A stretch of 40,241 nt of DNA, taken from contig CAMDOO010000024.1 of assembly GCA_945903545.1 (NCBI GenBank), positions 1-40,241 on the forward strand. The letters are read 5' to 3'. Positions 29,372 to 37,898 of the stretch are shown piece by piece. The position numbers were made by a program, and so were the translations under genes. The first letter of the stretch is position 1. Each line of letters starts with the position of its first letter. Origin of the DNA: Opitutus sp. GAS368 (GTDB lineage: Bacteria > Verrucomicrobiota > Verrucomicrobiia > Opitutales > Opitutaceae). Under the pieces are notes generated by a model, which did no database searches, was not told the origin of the DNA, and worked only from the letters and a program-made list of their open reading frames with translations.

Positions 29372-30775
29372 TTATGCGATCCCGCAGGGCAGCAGCGCGG
29401 CGTCCTGCATCCCGTGGATGATCTTCTTATCGGGGGGGCAGAAGGTGGCCAAGGCCCCGGAAAGGCGGGCCTCGCCCTGCACGATGGCATAGTATGGGCA
29501 AAGCCGGAGCCGGCCCGCCCGCACTGCCACGGTGGCCGCCTCCCCAGCGTGAGCCGGCGGCTGGTAAAGGGGATGTTCCAGCCGGCGCGGCTTCCGGTAG
29601 CTCTGCAGGATATGCAGGTTGGCCGGCGCCAGTTCCACCGCCCGGTTGATCCCGACCTGCCATTCCTCGCGGGAGCAGTCGCTACCCAGTACAACGCTGC
29701 GCGCGCCCCAGGCGGTCTCATGGAAACCGCTGATCTTGATGATCAAGTCTCGTTCCTTCTGGGACGCGACGGCCAGGTCCCGCCAGTCCGAGAGCGCCCG
29801 GCCGCCCGCCCGCGGGCCGTCGAGGACGGCCCCCGGCGGCAGCGGCGCGCTGTCCATGATCCAGGTCGCCGGGATGATCCGGCGCAGGCGGGCGAGGGTC
29901 GCGCCCGACAGCGTTTCCGCCCAATAGTCCTGCAGCAGATGATGGTGAAAAAGGGCGAAGCCCAGCTTCTCCTCTTGAAATGGCCGCATGGGCGGGGTCA
30001 CCGCGAGTTCTCCGGCGGCCCAAGCCTCCAGGATATAGGGCGCGGAGCGGATATTGGGCAGGTCGAACAGCTCGAAAAACCGGTAGAGGATGTCGATTTT
30101 CTCCGGGTTGCCCTCGATGTCGAAGCAGAGGCCGCTGCCGAGGGGAAAAAGGTCGTCCGGATGCAGGCAATGCACGCGCTTGCCCGCGAGCTGCAGCTGC
30201 TGGGCCAGCCACTCCATCTCCGGCCGGTAGGTCGCGGCCTCGTCGCTGACCACCAGCGCGATGAGAGGGTTGCGCAGGTCCTTCCGGGCGGCGCTGACGG
30301 CCGCATGGAAATTCAAGATCATGGCGTCCCCGGCCCCGAGGACCCCGTCAGCCGCATAGAGCCGGTTGAGATAGGCAGTCAGGCCGATGCCGCCGGGAAC
30401 GGAGTCCAGCTCGGTCATCACGAAACCCTCGTCCGTGAGCAGCAGGTCGGGCCGGAGCACAGCGGGAATCGCGCCCCGGTTGCGGGCATCGCGGGCATGG
30501 GCGATGAGCGCGGCGGGTTTGCCACGGTCGAGGTACTCGGCCACCCACGGCGCCAGCAGGGGTTTGTTGCGCAGGAGGTTTTTCCCGGCCACGGAACGCG
30601 AATAGAGCGTCTCCAGCGCGGCATGGAACTCGAGGCAGGCGGTGCCGATCTCGTTCAGCTCGACCGCCTGCTCGCGCGTGAGGGGCCACGCCTCGGGCGA
30701 GAGCTGCCAAGTCTTGTCCTCGAACAACGGCTGTCCCGCCAGCGCGGCGCGGATATTTTCGTAGGACAACGACAT
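29372..30775 (-). CDS. Uncharacterised protein, ATP-grasp-like
   Basis: A 467-aa soluble protein that I cannot assign to a known enzyme. Two stretches resemble the nucleotide- and metal-binding parts of circularly permuted ATP-grasp enzymes such as glutathionylspermidine synthase: LLLTDEGFVMTELDSVPGG in the first half, and LIIKISGFHETAWGARSV with ANLHILQSY in the second. The C-terminal block RLRLCPYYAIVQGEARLSG followed by DKKIIHGMQDAALLPC looks highly constrained. If correct it would be a carboxylate-amine/thiol ligase; the substrate is unknown. The start is ATG 30775 (MSLSYENIRAAL). It is separated from prfB by a repeat-containing gap and has no obvious partner gene. Confidence 0.75.
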   Translation of the reverse strand: MSLSYENIRAALAGQPLFEDKTWQLSPEAWPLTREQAVELNEIGTACLEFHAALETLYSRSVAGKNLLRNKPLLAPWVAEYLDRGKPAALIAHARDARNRGAIPAVLRPDLLLTDEGFVMTELDSVPGGIGLTAYLNRLYAADGVLGAGDAMILNFHAAVSAARKDLRNPLIALVVSDEAATYRPEMEWLAQQLQLAGKRVHCLHPDDLFPLGSGLCFDIEGNPEKIDILYRFFELFDLPNIRSAPYILEAWAAGELAVTPPMRPFQEEKLGFALFHHHLLQDYWAETLSGATLARLRRIIPATWIMDSAPLPPGAVLDGPRAGGRALSDWRDLAVASQKERDLIIKISGFHETAWGARSVVLGSDCSREEWQVGINRAVELAPANLHILQSYRKPRRLEHPLYQPPAHAGEAATVAVRAGRLRLCPYYAIVQGEARLSGALATFCPPDKKIIHGMQDAALLPCGIA

Positions 30776-30843
30776 GGCGGAAACGGGAACAGTGAAAGCA
30801 GGTACCGCCGACGCAAGCCGCCGGAGTGAAAGACCGTTGGGCT

Positions 30844-30867
30844 GTAGCCGGCCTCGCGACGGCCGGC
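30844..30867 (+). repeat. GTAG-headed hairpin repeat (REP-like), copy 4
   Basis: Plus strand: GTAG at 30844-30847, then GCCGGCC ... GGCCGGC (30847-30853 with 30861-30867, loop TCGCGAC). With the oppositely oriented copy at 30899-30931 it forms an inverted pair in the gap between prfB and the ATP-grasp-like gene. Confidence 0.6.
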
Positions 30868-30898
30868 GGATCGGACCGCCCGGCGACAGACCACAGGC

Positions 30899-30931
30899 AT
30901 CATCGCGGCCGCCTCGTCGAGGCAGCCCTAC
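30899..30931 (-). repeat. GTAG-headed hairpin repeat (REP-like), copy 5
   Basis: Minus strand: GTAGG at 30931, stem GGCTGCCTCG / CGAGGCGGCC around one A, then GCGATGAT. It is the same element as 23541-23573 with a C-G pair in place of T-A at the third stem position. Confidence 0.75.
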
Positions 30932-31013
30932 CCTCGATCCGTCAATCAGTCCTCCGACCACCGCGGTCGCCGCACTACGTGCGCCGCTCGGAAGAACAGC
31001 CCGCGATTGCGAG

Positions 31014-32157
31014 CTATTCTTCCATCTGGATGTCCTTGTTCCGATGCCGCGGGGAACCAGCGCGCAGCCAAGCATAAATGAAGCGGTCGAGGTCGCCGTC
31101 GAGCACGTCCTGGGTGTCGCTGGTGCTAATGCCGGTACGCAGGTCCTTCACCATTTGGTAGGGTTGGAGCACGTAGCTGCGGATCTGGCTGCCAAAGCCG
31201 ATTTCGCCCTTTTCACCGTAGAACCGCTCCATCTCACTGCGCTGCTCGTCGAGGCGCCGCTCGTAGATGCGGGCCTTGAGCACCTGCATGGCGGCGGCCT
31301 TGTTCTTGATCTGGGAGCGTTCGTTTTGGCAGACGACGACAATGCCGGTGGGCGCGTGCGTGAGTCGGACCGCGGAGTCGGTAGTGTTGACACCTTGGCC
31401 GCCCTTGCCGGAGGAGCGGTAGACGTCGACGCGGATATCGGAGTCGACGAGGTCGACATCGATGTCCTCGGTGATCTCGGCGATCACATCCACGGCGCAG
31501 AACGAGGTGTGGCGGCGCTTGTTGGCGTCGAAGGGGCTGATGCGCACGAGGCGGTGCACACCGCGCTCGGCCTTGACGTAGCCGTAGGCGTTCTCGCCCT
31601 TGATCAGGATGGTGGCCTTGCTGATGCCGGCCTGGTCGCCTGGCTGCACGTCCTGCACCTCAAGGGAAAAACCGCGCCGCTCGGCCCAGCGGGTGTACAT
31701 GCGGAACATGAGGTCCGCCCAGTCGTTCGCCTCGGTGCCGCCGGCGCCGGACTGGATGGAGAGGATGGCGTTATTCTTGTCGAACTGCCCGGTGAGGAAC
31801 GAGGAGATCTCGAGCTGGTCGAGCTCCGCCACGAGGGCATCCACGGTGGACAGGAGTTCCTGCTCGTACATCTCGCGCTCGCCGGCGTCCGCGGACTCGA
31901 CGAGCTCGAGCATCACCCCGACGTCGTCGGCCTTTTTGTGGTAGGCGACGACGGGCAGGATGGTCCGCTTCAGCGTGTTGAGCTTGGTGATGTGCTTCTG
32001 GGCACGGTCATTGTTGTCCCAGAACGCCGGTGCGCCCATCTCGGCCTCCATGGCCTCGATCTCGCGCTGCTTTTGATCGCAGTCAAAGAAACCTCCATAG
32101 ATGCCCGGCGCGCTTCTTGATGTTCTCGATCTGGTTGAGGGTCTCGGGCGAAATCAT
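31014..32157 (-). CDS. prfB: Peptide chain release factor 2, with programmed +1 frameshift
   Basis: Reads UGA and UAA stop codons and releases the peptide. The gene is split: zero frame from ATG 32157 runs 24 codons ([10 protein letters not shown] ... WRFL) to an in-frame TGA at 32085-32083. The +1 frame then runs from GAC at 32084 to the TAG at 31014, giving 380 aa in total. The junction reads GGAGG-TTT-CTT-TGA-C, the classic autoregulatory RF2 site, so low RF2 raises frameshifting. The RF2 anticodon-mimic SPF lies in [12 protein letters not shown] (about 207-209) and the catalytic GGQ in GKGGQGVN (about 252-254), matching E. coli numbering closely. The gene ends in TAG, which RF2 does not read. 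A second-frame-only start at 32051 would miss the N-terminus. Confidence 0.97.
32082..32097 (-). promoter_or_regulatory. prfB +1 recoding site
   Basis: Reading 3' to 5' on the given strand: GGAGG (Shine-Dalgarno-like), a 3-base spacer TTT, the slippery CTT, then TGA followed by C. The spacing is the same as at the E. coli site. TGA is codon 25 of the zero frame. Confidence 0.95.
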
Positions 32158-32320
32158 GATGAAGGGGTGTTGAAAGCCCCGCCGGGCCGCGGTTGCGAGC
32201 AGAATTCACCGGGGCTGAGTAGTTGGGAATTGGTAGTTGGTATTGGGTAATTCGGATTACGACCCTTTTGGGACGGATCTCACCCACTACCAAAGCCCAA
32301 CTACCAACTAGTCCGGCGCT
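32158..32320. other. Gap between mqo and prfB with TAGTTGG-type inverted repeats
   Basis: The 163 bases contain TAGTTGGGAATTGGTAGTTG (from about 32219) and, in reverse complement, CCCAACTACCAACTAG (about 32295-32310). They may pair as an imperfect stem about 80 bases apart. I see no gene or clear terminator here. Confidence 0.35.
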
Positions 32321-33832
32321 TTACGCGCTTGTCAGCTGCAGCGCCCGGACCGCCTTGGCGTGAGCCTCCTCGAAGTAGGCGGCGTGCTCGGGCTGCTTGA
32401 TGTCCACGTCATAGGTCGGGATCATCACCTTCATCCGCGCCTTGCCCTCGGGGGACTGGAGCAGGTGCGGGAAGCAGTTCTTCACGACCTCGAGCACGAT
32501 GTTCACCGAGACGGAGGCGCCCGGCGAGGCACCAAGCAGGGCGGAGATGGTCTTCTCGGGGTTGGTGATGACCTCCGTGCCGTAGTGCACAATGCCAGCC
32601 TCGCCGTCGGTTTTCTTGATCGCCTGCACGCGGATGCCGGCGTCGATCAGCTTCCAGTCCTCGGCCTTCGCGCCCGGGTAGAAGATGTGCATGACCTCCA
32701 TGCGGTCCTTCATGCTCTGCGTGCCCTGCTGGACGAGATAGCGGACCAGCGGGATGTTGCTGGCGCCAATCTTGAGCAGGGTCGCAAGATTGTGCGGCTT
32801 CACCGAGCCGGGCAGGTCCGTCCAGCTGCCGTGGCGATGGAGGAACTTCGTCGTCCAGGCGGCAAAGGGGCCGAACAACAGCGCCTTCTTGCCGTCGAGG
32901 GTGCGGGTGTCCAGGTGCGGCACGGCCATGGTCGGCGCAGCGTCCAGCGCCTGGCCGTAGACCTTGGCGTTGTGCCGCTTGATGACTTCCTCGTTGGTGC
33001 AGATCAGCCACTGGCCGCCGATGGGGAAACCACCGAGCCCCTTGGCTTCGGCAATACCCGATTTCTGGAGGAGATGCAGGCTGCCGCCGCCCGCACCGAC
33101 GAAGACGAACTTCGCCCGGTTTTTCAGGGTCTGCCCAGTCTTGAGGTTCTTGACGATGACATCCCAGCCGTCCGGCCGCTTCGCGAGGTCCACGACGCGA
33201 TGGCCGGACGCGACCGCGCAGCCCTCCTGCTGATGCAGCCAATTGAGCAGCTTGCGGGCGATGTTGCCGAAATTCACATCTGTGCCGCCGTCCATCTTCG
33301 TCGCGGCCACGGGCATCTCCGCGCGCTCTTCGGTAAGCAGCGGTGCCCAGCTGCCGATGGTCTTGCGATCGGTGCTGTAGACCATGGACCGGAAGAAGTG
33401 GTGGGCCGCCATGCCGGCGTGCCGCGCCTTCAGGAAATCCACCTGCGCCTGGCCGTGCACGAAGCTGAGGTGCGGGATCGGATTGATGAACTCCCGGGGC
33501 TGATCGATCATCCCGTCCGCGACCGCGTAGGCCCAGAACTGCAGCGACTGCTCGAACTGCTCGAAGATCTCGATGACCTTCCTCACGTTGACGGTGCCGT
33601 CGTCCTCGCGCTTGGGCGTATAGCTCAGCTCGCAGATGCCGGCGTGGCCGGTGCCGGCGTTGTTCCAGCCATTGGAGGCCTCCTGGGCGAGGGCGGCGGT
33701 CGCCTCGTAGACCTGGATCTGCAGGCGCGGGTCGAGCCGCTTGAGCAGGACGGCCAGGTTGGCCGACATGATGCCACTCCCGACGATGACGACTTCGGGA
33801 TTTTCTATGTGTTTGGAGGAGGAGTCACTCAT
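32321..33832 (-). CDS. mqo: Malate:quinone oxidoreductase
   Basis: An FAD-dependent peripheral membrane enzyme that oxidises L-malate to oxaloacetate and reduces quinone, replacing or assisting NAD-malate dehydrogenase in the TCA cycle. The FAD-binding turn VVIVGSGIMSANLAV starts at residue 14. Family signatures are SNGWNNAGTGHAGICELSYTP, HLSFVHGQAQVDFLKAR, GFPIGGQWLIC and LLGASPGASVSV. The length of 503 aa is normal. The start is ATG 33832. It begins 2 bases after the stop of the rhamnulokinase-like gene on the same strand, so it is probably the last gene of that transcript. Confidence 0.96.
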   Translation of the reverse strand: MSDSSSKHIENPEVVIVGSGIMSANLAVLLKRLDPRLQIQVYEATAALAQEASNGWNNAGTGHAGICELSYTPKREDDGTVNVRKVIEIFEQFEQSLQFWAYAVADGMIDQPREFINPIPHLSFVHGQAQVDFLKARHAGMAAHHFFRSMVYSTDRKTIGSWAPLLTEERAEMPVAATKMDGGTDVNFGNIARKLLNWLHQQEGCAVASGHRVVDLAKRPDGWDVIVKNLKTGQTLKNRAKFVFVGAGGGSLHLLQKSGIAEAKGLGGFPIGGQWLICTNEEVIKRHNAKVYGQALDAAPTMAVPHLDTRTLDGKKALLFGPFAAWTTKFLHRHGSWTDLPGSVKPHNLATLLKIGASNIPLVRYLVQQGTQSMKDRMEVMHIFYPGAKAEDWKLIDAGIRVQAIKKTDGEAGIVHYGTEVITNPEKTISALLGASPGASVSVNIVLEVVKNCFPHLLQSPEGKARMKVMIPTYDVDIKQPEHAAYFEEAHAKAVRALQLTSA

Positions 33833-33834
33833 GG

Positions 33835-35256
33835 TCAGGAACGGGGATTATAAACAACGCTCTGCAGGTGAACGGCGAGCAAAGCACGGAACGCGGCCAA
33901 ACTGGGCACGACACGCAGCGCGGTCAACTGGCTGGCGAGGTTGCCCACCGCGGTGCCCTCGAGGGCAAAGGCATGAACCGGCAGCCCCGCCGCGTCGGCG
34001 GTCGCCTGGCAGAGCACGCGGTTGCGGGCACCGCCGCCGACCAGCAGGATCCGGCGGAAGGTGCGCCCGGAGAGTTCCTGAAAGGTGCGCAGCGCCGCCG
34101 CGTGCCCGACGCCAAGGGAGTCGGAAATCAGGCGCACATAACCTGCCGCCGTGCGGGGCGGCTGCGCCCGATGTCGGCGGAGCTGGGCGTCAATCGCGGC
34201 CCGCATCGAGGCCGGCTTCACAAACGCCGGATCGGTCACATCCAGCAGGCGCGCCGGCCGCGGCCGCGCCGCCGCGGCCTGGAGCAGGGCCGACCACTCC
34301 CGGTCGCTGCGCGGCCGGGCCGCGAAATCCTGCAGGGTCTGTTCCAGGAGCCAGAGCCCGATGACATTCCGCAGCGGGCGGAAACTGCCGTCGCCCATCC
34401 GCTCATTGGCCACATTGGCGGCCAGCGCCCGGGGGCCGAGCAGCGGCCGATCGTGTTCAAAACCGACCAGCGACCACGTGCCGGCACTGATGTAGAGGTC
34501 CCCGCCCCCGGGAGCCGCCGGCATCGCCGCGAAAGCCGAGGCGGTATCATGGCCGGCGACGGCGATCACCTTCACGCCCGCCAGCTCGGGAAAATCGCGG
34601 ACCGGCCCCAGGGCCGTGCCGGCCCTGATGGGGGTCGTGAACCAGCCCGCCGGGATGCGGAAATGATCGAGGGCGGCGCGCGACCAGTCACCCGTGCGCA
34701 CGTCGAGCAATTGGGTGGTGCTGGCACTGGAGATTTCGTTTTCCATGCGACCTGAGAGCAGGAAGTTGAAATAATCGGGCAGCAGCAGGCAGCGCGCGGC
34801 GAGGTCCTCGATCGCCGGGCAGGCGGCGATCGTCTCGCCGAGCTGCAGGCTGGTGTTGAAGAAGATATTCGGGATGCCCGTGGCCGCGTAGATGCGCTCA
34901 AGGGCGGCGCGGGTCCGGCCGAGGCGCTTCAGCCCGGGCTGAGTCCGGGCGTCGCGGTAGGCATGGACCGGGAAGACCACCCTGCCCTGCTCGTTGGTCA
35001 GGACATGGTCCACACCCCACGTGTCGATGCCGATAGAAGCCAACTTGGGGAAACGCCGTTTCGCCGCGATCAGGCCGGTGCAGATTTCCTGCCAGAGTCC
35101 CGGCAGGTTCCAGAAGTCGTGCCCGCCGAGCGACTGGAAGCCATTGGGGAAGCGGTGCACCTCCGTCAGGACCAGGCGGCGGCCGTTCCACGCCCCCACG
35201 ATCACCCGGCCGCTGGTGGCTCCGAGATCGATGGCGGCGCAATGGACGGTTTTCAT
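33835..35256 (-). CDS. rhaB: Rhamnulokinase-like FGGY-family carbohydrate kinase
   Basis: Predicted to phosphorylate a ketose, L-rhamnulose if a true RhaB. The first ATP/sugar domain has AAIDLGATSGRVIVG and SIGIDTWGVDHVL; the second has VAGHDTASAFAAMP, ISAGTWSLVG and the adenosine motif LLVGGGARNRVLCQATADAAGLPV followed by EGTAVGNLASQL, all in the rhamnulokinase pattern. ATG 35256 (MKTVHCAAIDLG) gives 473 aa; ATG 35277 would add seven residues. Neither rhamnose isomerase nor rhamnulose-1-phosphate aldolase is adjacent, so the true substrate is open. It lies between the bicupin gene and mqo, all on the minus strand. Confidence 0.85.
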   Translation of the reverse strand: MKTVHCAAIDLGATSGRVIVGAWNGRRLVLTEVHRFPNGFQSLGGHDFWNLPGLWQEICTGLIAAKRRFPKLASIGIDTWGVDHVLTNEQGRVVFPVHAYRDARTQPGLKRLGRTRAALERIYAATGIPNIFFNTSLQLGETIAACPAIEDLAARCLLLPDYFNFLLSGRMENEISSASTTQLLDVRTGDWSRAALDHFRIPAGWFTTPIRAGTALGPVRDFPELAGVKVIAVAGHDTASAFAAMPAAPGGGDLYISAGTWSLVGFEHDRPLLGPRALAANVANERMGDGSFRPLRNVIGLWLLEQTLQDFAARPRSDREWSALLQAAAARPRPARLLDVTDPAFVKPASMRAAIDAQLRRHRAQPPRTAAGYVRLISDSLGVGHAAALRTFQELSGRTFRRILLVGGGARNRVLCQATADAAGLPVHAFALEGTAVGNLASQLTALRVVPSLAAFRALLAVHLQSVVYNPRS

Positions 35257-35283
35257 CCGGAGCGGAGACGGATGCACGAACAG

Positions 35284-35311
35284 CGGCGCGAGGACCTTCG
35301 TCCTCGCGCCG
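35284..35311. repeat. Strong 12-bp hairpin between bicupin and kinase genes
   Basis: CGGCGCGAGGAC (35284-35295) and GTCCTCGCGCCG (35300-35311) form a perfect stem with loop CTTC. There is no T run on the minus strand, so it is not a standard terminator for the bicupin gene. It may stabilise or partition the message between bicupin and kinase. Confidence 0.6.
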
Positions 35312-35323
35312 TTCTGCGGCGCC

Positions 35324-36688
35324 TTATTTTTTTGCGAGCCGCGGTTTCACCACCAGCTGGCTGCGATCCTGCCAAGACAACACCGGCATGGTCGGATGGT
35401 CCGGACCAAACGTCCGGAGAAGCACCATTTCGGAGTCACCGGTGTTCTTGATGACGACGTCCTTGGCGGTTTGGGCGGGAATGACGAAGCACCAATTGCC
35501 CAGATCGCCCGGCTTGAGGGCGCGCGGCGCCGCCGCCACATGCGTTCCCACGGTTCCAACACCGGCGGTGCAGATCATGTCGCTGCCGACCGGGTCCTTC
35601 ATGCAATACTCCACGCCGGGCTGAAGCACGAGGCGCTTCGAGGCCAGGACCTGGTGATTGTTGTTCCGGCCGAAGGCGCCGTAAATCACCCAGTGGTCGG
35701 TGGCATCCTTGCCGTCCGAGGTCTCTGGATCGAGGATCGGCGTGCACGAGTGCTTCTCGCCATACAGGGGATCGTGCATGTTCTTCCAGTCGAGCGCCTC
35801 GTCCGACACCAGATAGTCGAGCACCTCGTCCCGGTCGATCTTCGCCTCGGCCTCGCCATCGGTCACGCGCAGACGCGCGGGGATCTCGCGGCCGACCAGA
35901 AGGCTGCGCGGAATCTTCGGCATCGGCTCGTACATGCGATAACCGTCGTCGAGATACTGCGGTTCGTAGTGCGGGAGAAACGCGGCCGGTCCGTGAAGGT
36001 TCTGCGTCTTCATGATCATGGCGTTGCCGGGACGCATGTAGAACCAGCGCGCGTGCTGTTTGATCTTCTGCATCGGATTGTTCCAGCCCCCGAGGGTCAG
36101 ATACTTGCGCAGCTCCGCCGGACCGAAATTCTCGTGCAGACCGATCGACATGAAACACTGCTCGTCGAACAGATCGTAATCCGGAATCATGGTCGGCTCG
36201 ATCCAGTAGGCCTCCTCCTTCACGTCGTGTGTGTGGTGCGGCAGTCGGTTCTTGTTGATGAAGAACTTGGAGTACCGAAACATGCCGTGACCCAGCGATT
36301 TCAACTTCGGTCCGAGGATGGCGTCGGGCACGTGGCGGATGAAGTCCTTCAGCGCGACGAGCTGCTTGCGCCCGTCGACCTGGACGACGATGTAGCAGCG
36401 GCCGGAACCGTAGTAGCCATGCTGGCGGAGGAAATCCTCCTCCGAAGTGAAGTCCTCGAAGCCGAACCAGACCTCGTCCCACTCGAACCCGGCAATGGGG
36501 GAACGGTGGGCCGAAATAATCGGGTTGCCGGCGCCCGAGGCGCAGAATGGGCGGCACATCATGGCGGTGTTGGTCGCCAAGGCGCCTCCACCCTTCTTGA
36601 TGGTCGCTTCACACAGGGACTGGAGGTCGTCGCCTTCGAGAATCTCGAAGGGACGTCCGTACATGTTTTGAACTGTAGTCGTGGGCAT
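35324..36688 (-). CDS. Bicupin protein of unknown function in a sugar-catabolic cluster
   Basis: A 454-aa soluble protein with two cupin-like halves. The first has LPHHTHDVKEEAYWIEP, where H-x-H-x4-E fits a cupin metal site. The second has GVGTVGTHVAAAPRALKPGDLGNWCFVIPAQ and NTGDSEMVLL, a cupin-2 motif pair. No signal peptide. It is not homogentisate dioxygenase, whose signature blocks are absent. Candidate roles are a metal-dependent sugar or sugar-acid isomerase/epimerase or a dioxygenase, suggested only by its neighbours: a Gfo/Idh/MocA oxidoreductase 50 bases upstream and an FGGY kinase downstream. The start is ATG 36688 (MPTTTVQNMYGRPFEI). Confidence 0.8.
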   Translation of the reverse strand: MPTTTVQNMYGRPFEILEGDDLQSLCEATIKKGGGALATNTAMMCRPFCASGAGNPIISAHRSPIAGFEWDEVWFGFEDFTSEEDFLRQHGYYGSGRCYIVVQVDGRKQLVALKDFIRHVPDAILGPKLKSLGHGMFRYSKFFINKNRLPHHTHDVKEEAYWIEPTMIPDYDLFDEQCFMSIGLHENFGPAELRKYLTLGGWNNPMQKIKQHARWFYMRPGNAMIMKTQNLHGPAAFLPHYEPQYLDDGYRMYEPMPKIPRSLLVGREIPARLRVTDGEAEAKIDRDEVLDYLVSDEALDWKNMHDPLYGEKHSCTPILDPETSDGKDATDHWVIYGAFGRNNNHQVLASKRLVLQPGVEYCMKDPVGSDMICTAGVGTVGTHVAAAPRALKPGDLGNWCFVIPAQTAKDVVIKNTGDSEMVLLRTFGPDHPTMPVLSWQDRSQLVVKPRLAKK

Positions 36689-36738
36689 CGCAGATTAGCT
36701 TGGAATACTTGGGGCCATGAATTTCGCCGGGGAAGGCT

Positions 36739-37872
36739 TCACTGGCAGCTTTCCCACTGGCCGGTCCGGGCCGACTTGAGCACGGCGTCAGTGACTTTGT
36801 CGGTTTCGAGACCGTCGCGGAACGTCGGGTTGGCCGGCTTGCCGCTGGAGAGGCCCTGAATGAAGTCTGCCACTTGGTGGACGAAGGACTCCTCGTAGCC
36901 GATCTGCAGGCCCGGCACCCACCAGTGCTTCATGTACGGCTGGTCGCCGTCGGTGACGTGGATCGAGCGCCAGCCGCGGACGTAGCCCTTGTCGGCGTGA
37001 TCGAACATCTGGAGGCGGTGCAGATCGTGCAGATCCCATGCGAGGGAGGCGTTCTCGCCGTTGATCTCGAGCGTGTAGAGGGCCTTGTGGCCGCGGGCGT
37101 AGCGGGTGGACTCGAAGGTCGCCAGCGAGCCGTTCTTGAAGCGCGCGAGGAAAGCGGAAGCGTCGTCGATACCGACCTTCTCCATCTTGCCGGTCTCGGA
37201 GTGCTTGCGCTCCTTGACGAAGGTCTCGGTCATGGCGGTGACCTTGTCGATGCCGCCGTTGAGCCAGAGGGCGGTGTCGATGCAGTGCGCAAGCAGGTCG
37301 CCCGTCACGCCGGAGCCGGCGACATTGACGTCGAGGCGCCACGTCCCGGCGCCGCCCTGCGGCACGTCGGCATTGATCGTCCAGTCCTGGAGGAATTTCG
37401 CCCGATAGTGGAAGATCTTGCCGAGCTTACCCTCGTCGATCAGTTGCTTGGCGAGCGCGACGGCGGGAACGCGGCGGTAGTTGTACCAGACCATGTTCGG
37501 CACCTTGGCCTTCTCGACCGCCTCGACCATCTTGAGCGCCTCGGGCGTGTTCATCGCGAGGGGCTTCTCGCAGAGCACCATCTTGCCGGCTTGGGCGGCA
37601 GCGATGGCGATCTCGGCGTGGAGGTTGTTGGGGGTGGCGATGTCGATGACATCGATATCCTTTCGGGCGATCAGCTTTCGCCAGTCGGTTTCGATCGACT
37701 CATAGCCCCAGTTGTCGGCGAAGGCCTTGACCTTCGCGGCGTCGCGACCGGAGACGGCCTTGAGGACCGGGCGGTACTCGAGCGGGAAGAAATTGCTGAC
37801 CTGGCGGTAAGCATTGGAGTGGGTCCGGCCCATGAAGCCATAGCCCACGAGACCGATATTGAGGGGTTTCAT
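36739..37872 (-). CDS. Gfo/Idh/MocA family NAD(P)-dependent oxidoreductase
   Basis: A 377-aa sugar or inositol dehydrogenase type enzyme. The Rossmann fold opens with [17 protein letters not shown] (GxGxxG at about 10-15), [17 protein letters not shown] follows, and the cofactor/substrate motif CEKPLAMN carries the family's catalytic Lys. The C-terminal domain has [19 protein letters not shown], with the conserved Asp/His pair. The substrate is not predictable from sequence; the adjacent TIM-barrel isomerase argues for sugar or polyol oxidation. The ATG at 37872 is 26 bases after the isomerase stop, so they are co-transcribed. Confidence 0.93.
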   Translation of the reverse strand: MKPLNIGLVGYGFMGRTHSNAYRQVSNFFPLEYRPVLKAVSGRDAAKVKAFADNWGYESIETDWRKLIARKDIDVIDIATPNNLHAEIAIAAAQAGKMVLCEKPLAMNTPEALKMVEAVEKAKVPNMVWYNYRRVPAVALAKQLIDEGKLGKIFHYRAKFLQDWTINADVPQGGAGTWRLDVNVAGSGVTGDLLAHCIDTALWLNGGIDKVTAMTETFVKERKHSETGKMEKVGIDDASAFLARFKNGSLATFESTRYARGHKALYTLEINGENASLAWDLHDLHRLQMFDHADKGYVRGWRSIHVTDGDQPYMKHWWVPGLQIGYEESFVHQVADFIQGLSSGKPANPTFRDGLETDKVTDAVLKSARTGQWESCQ

Positions 37873-37898
37873 AGTAATTGAACGGTGATTACTGTTAT

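Noticed and set aside
32221-32310. TAGTTGG inverted repeats taken as a possible terminator or attachment site
   Set aside because: Stem is imperfect, loop is long and no T run or integrase gene is present; listed only as a repeat-containing gap.
35324-36688. Annotation of the bicupin as homogentisate 1,2-dioxygenase
   Set aside because: Similar length and cupin fold only; the characteristic homogentisate dioxygenase sequence blocks are absent and no tyrosine-degradation genes are near.
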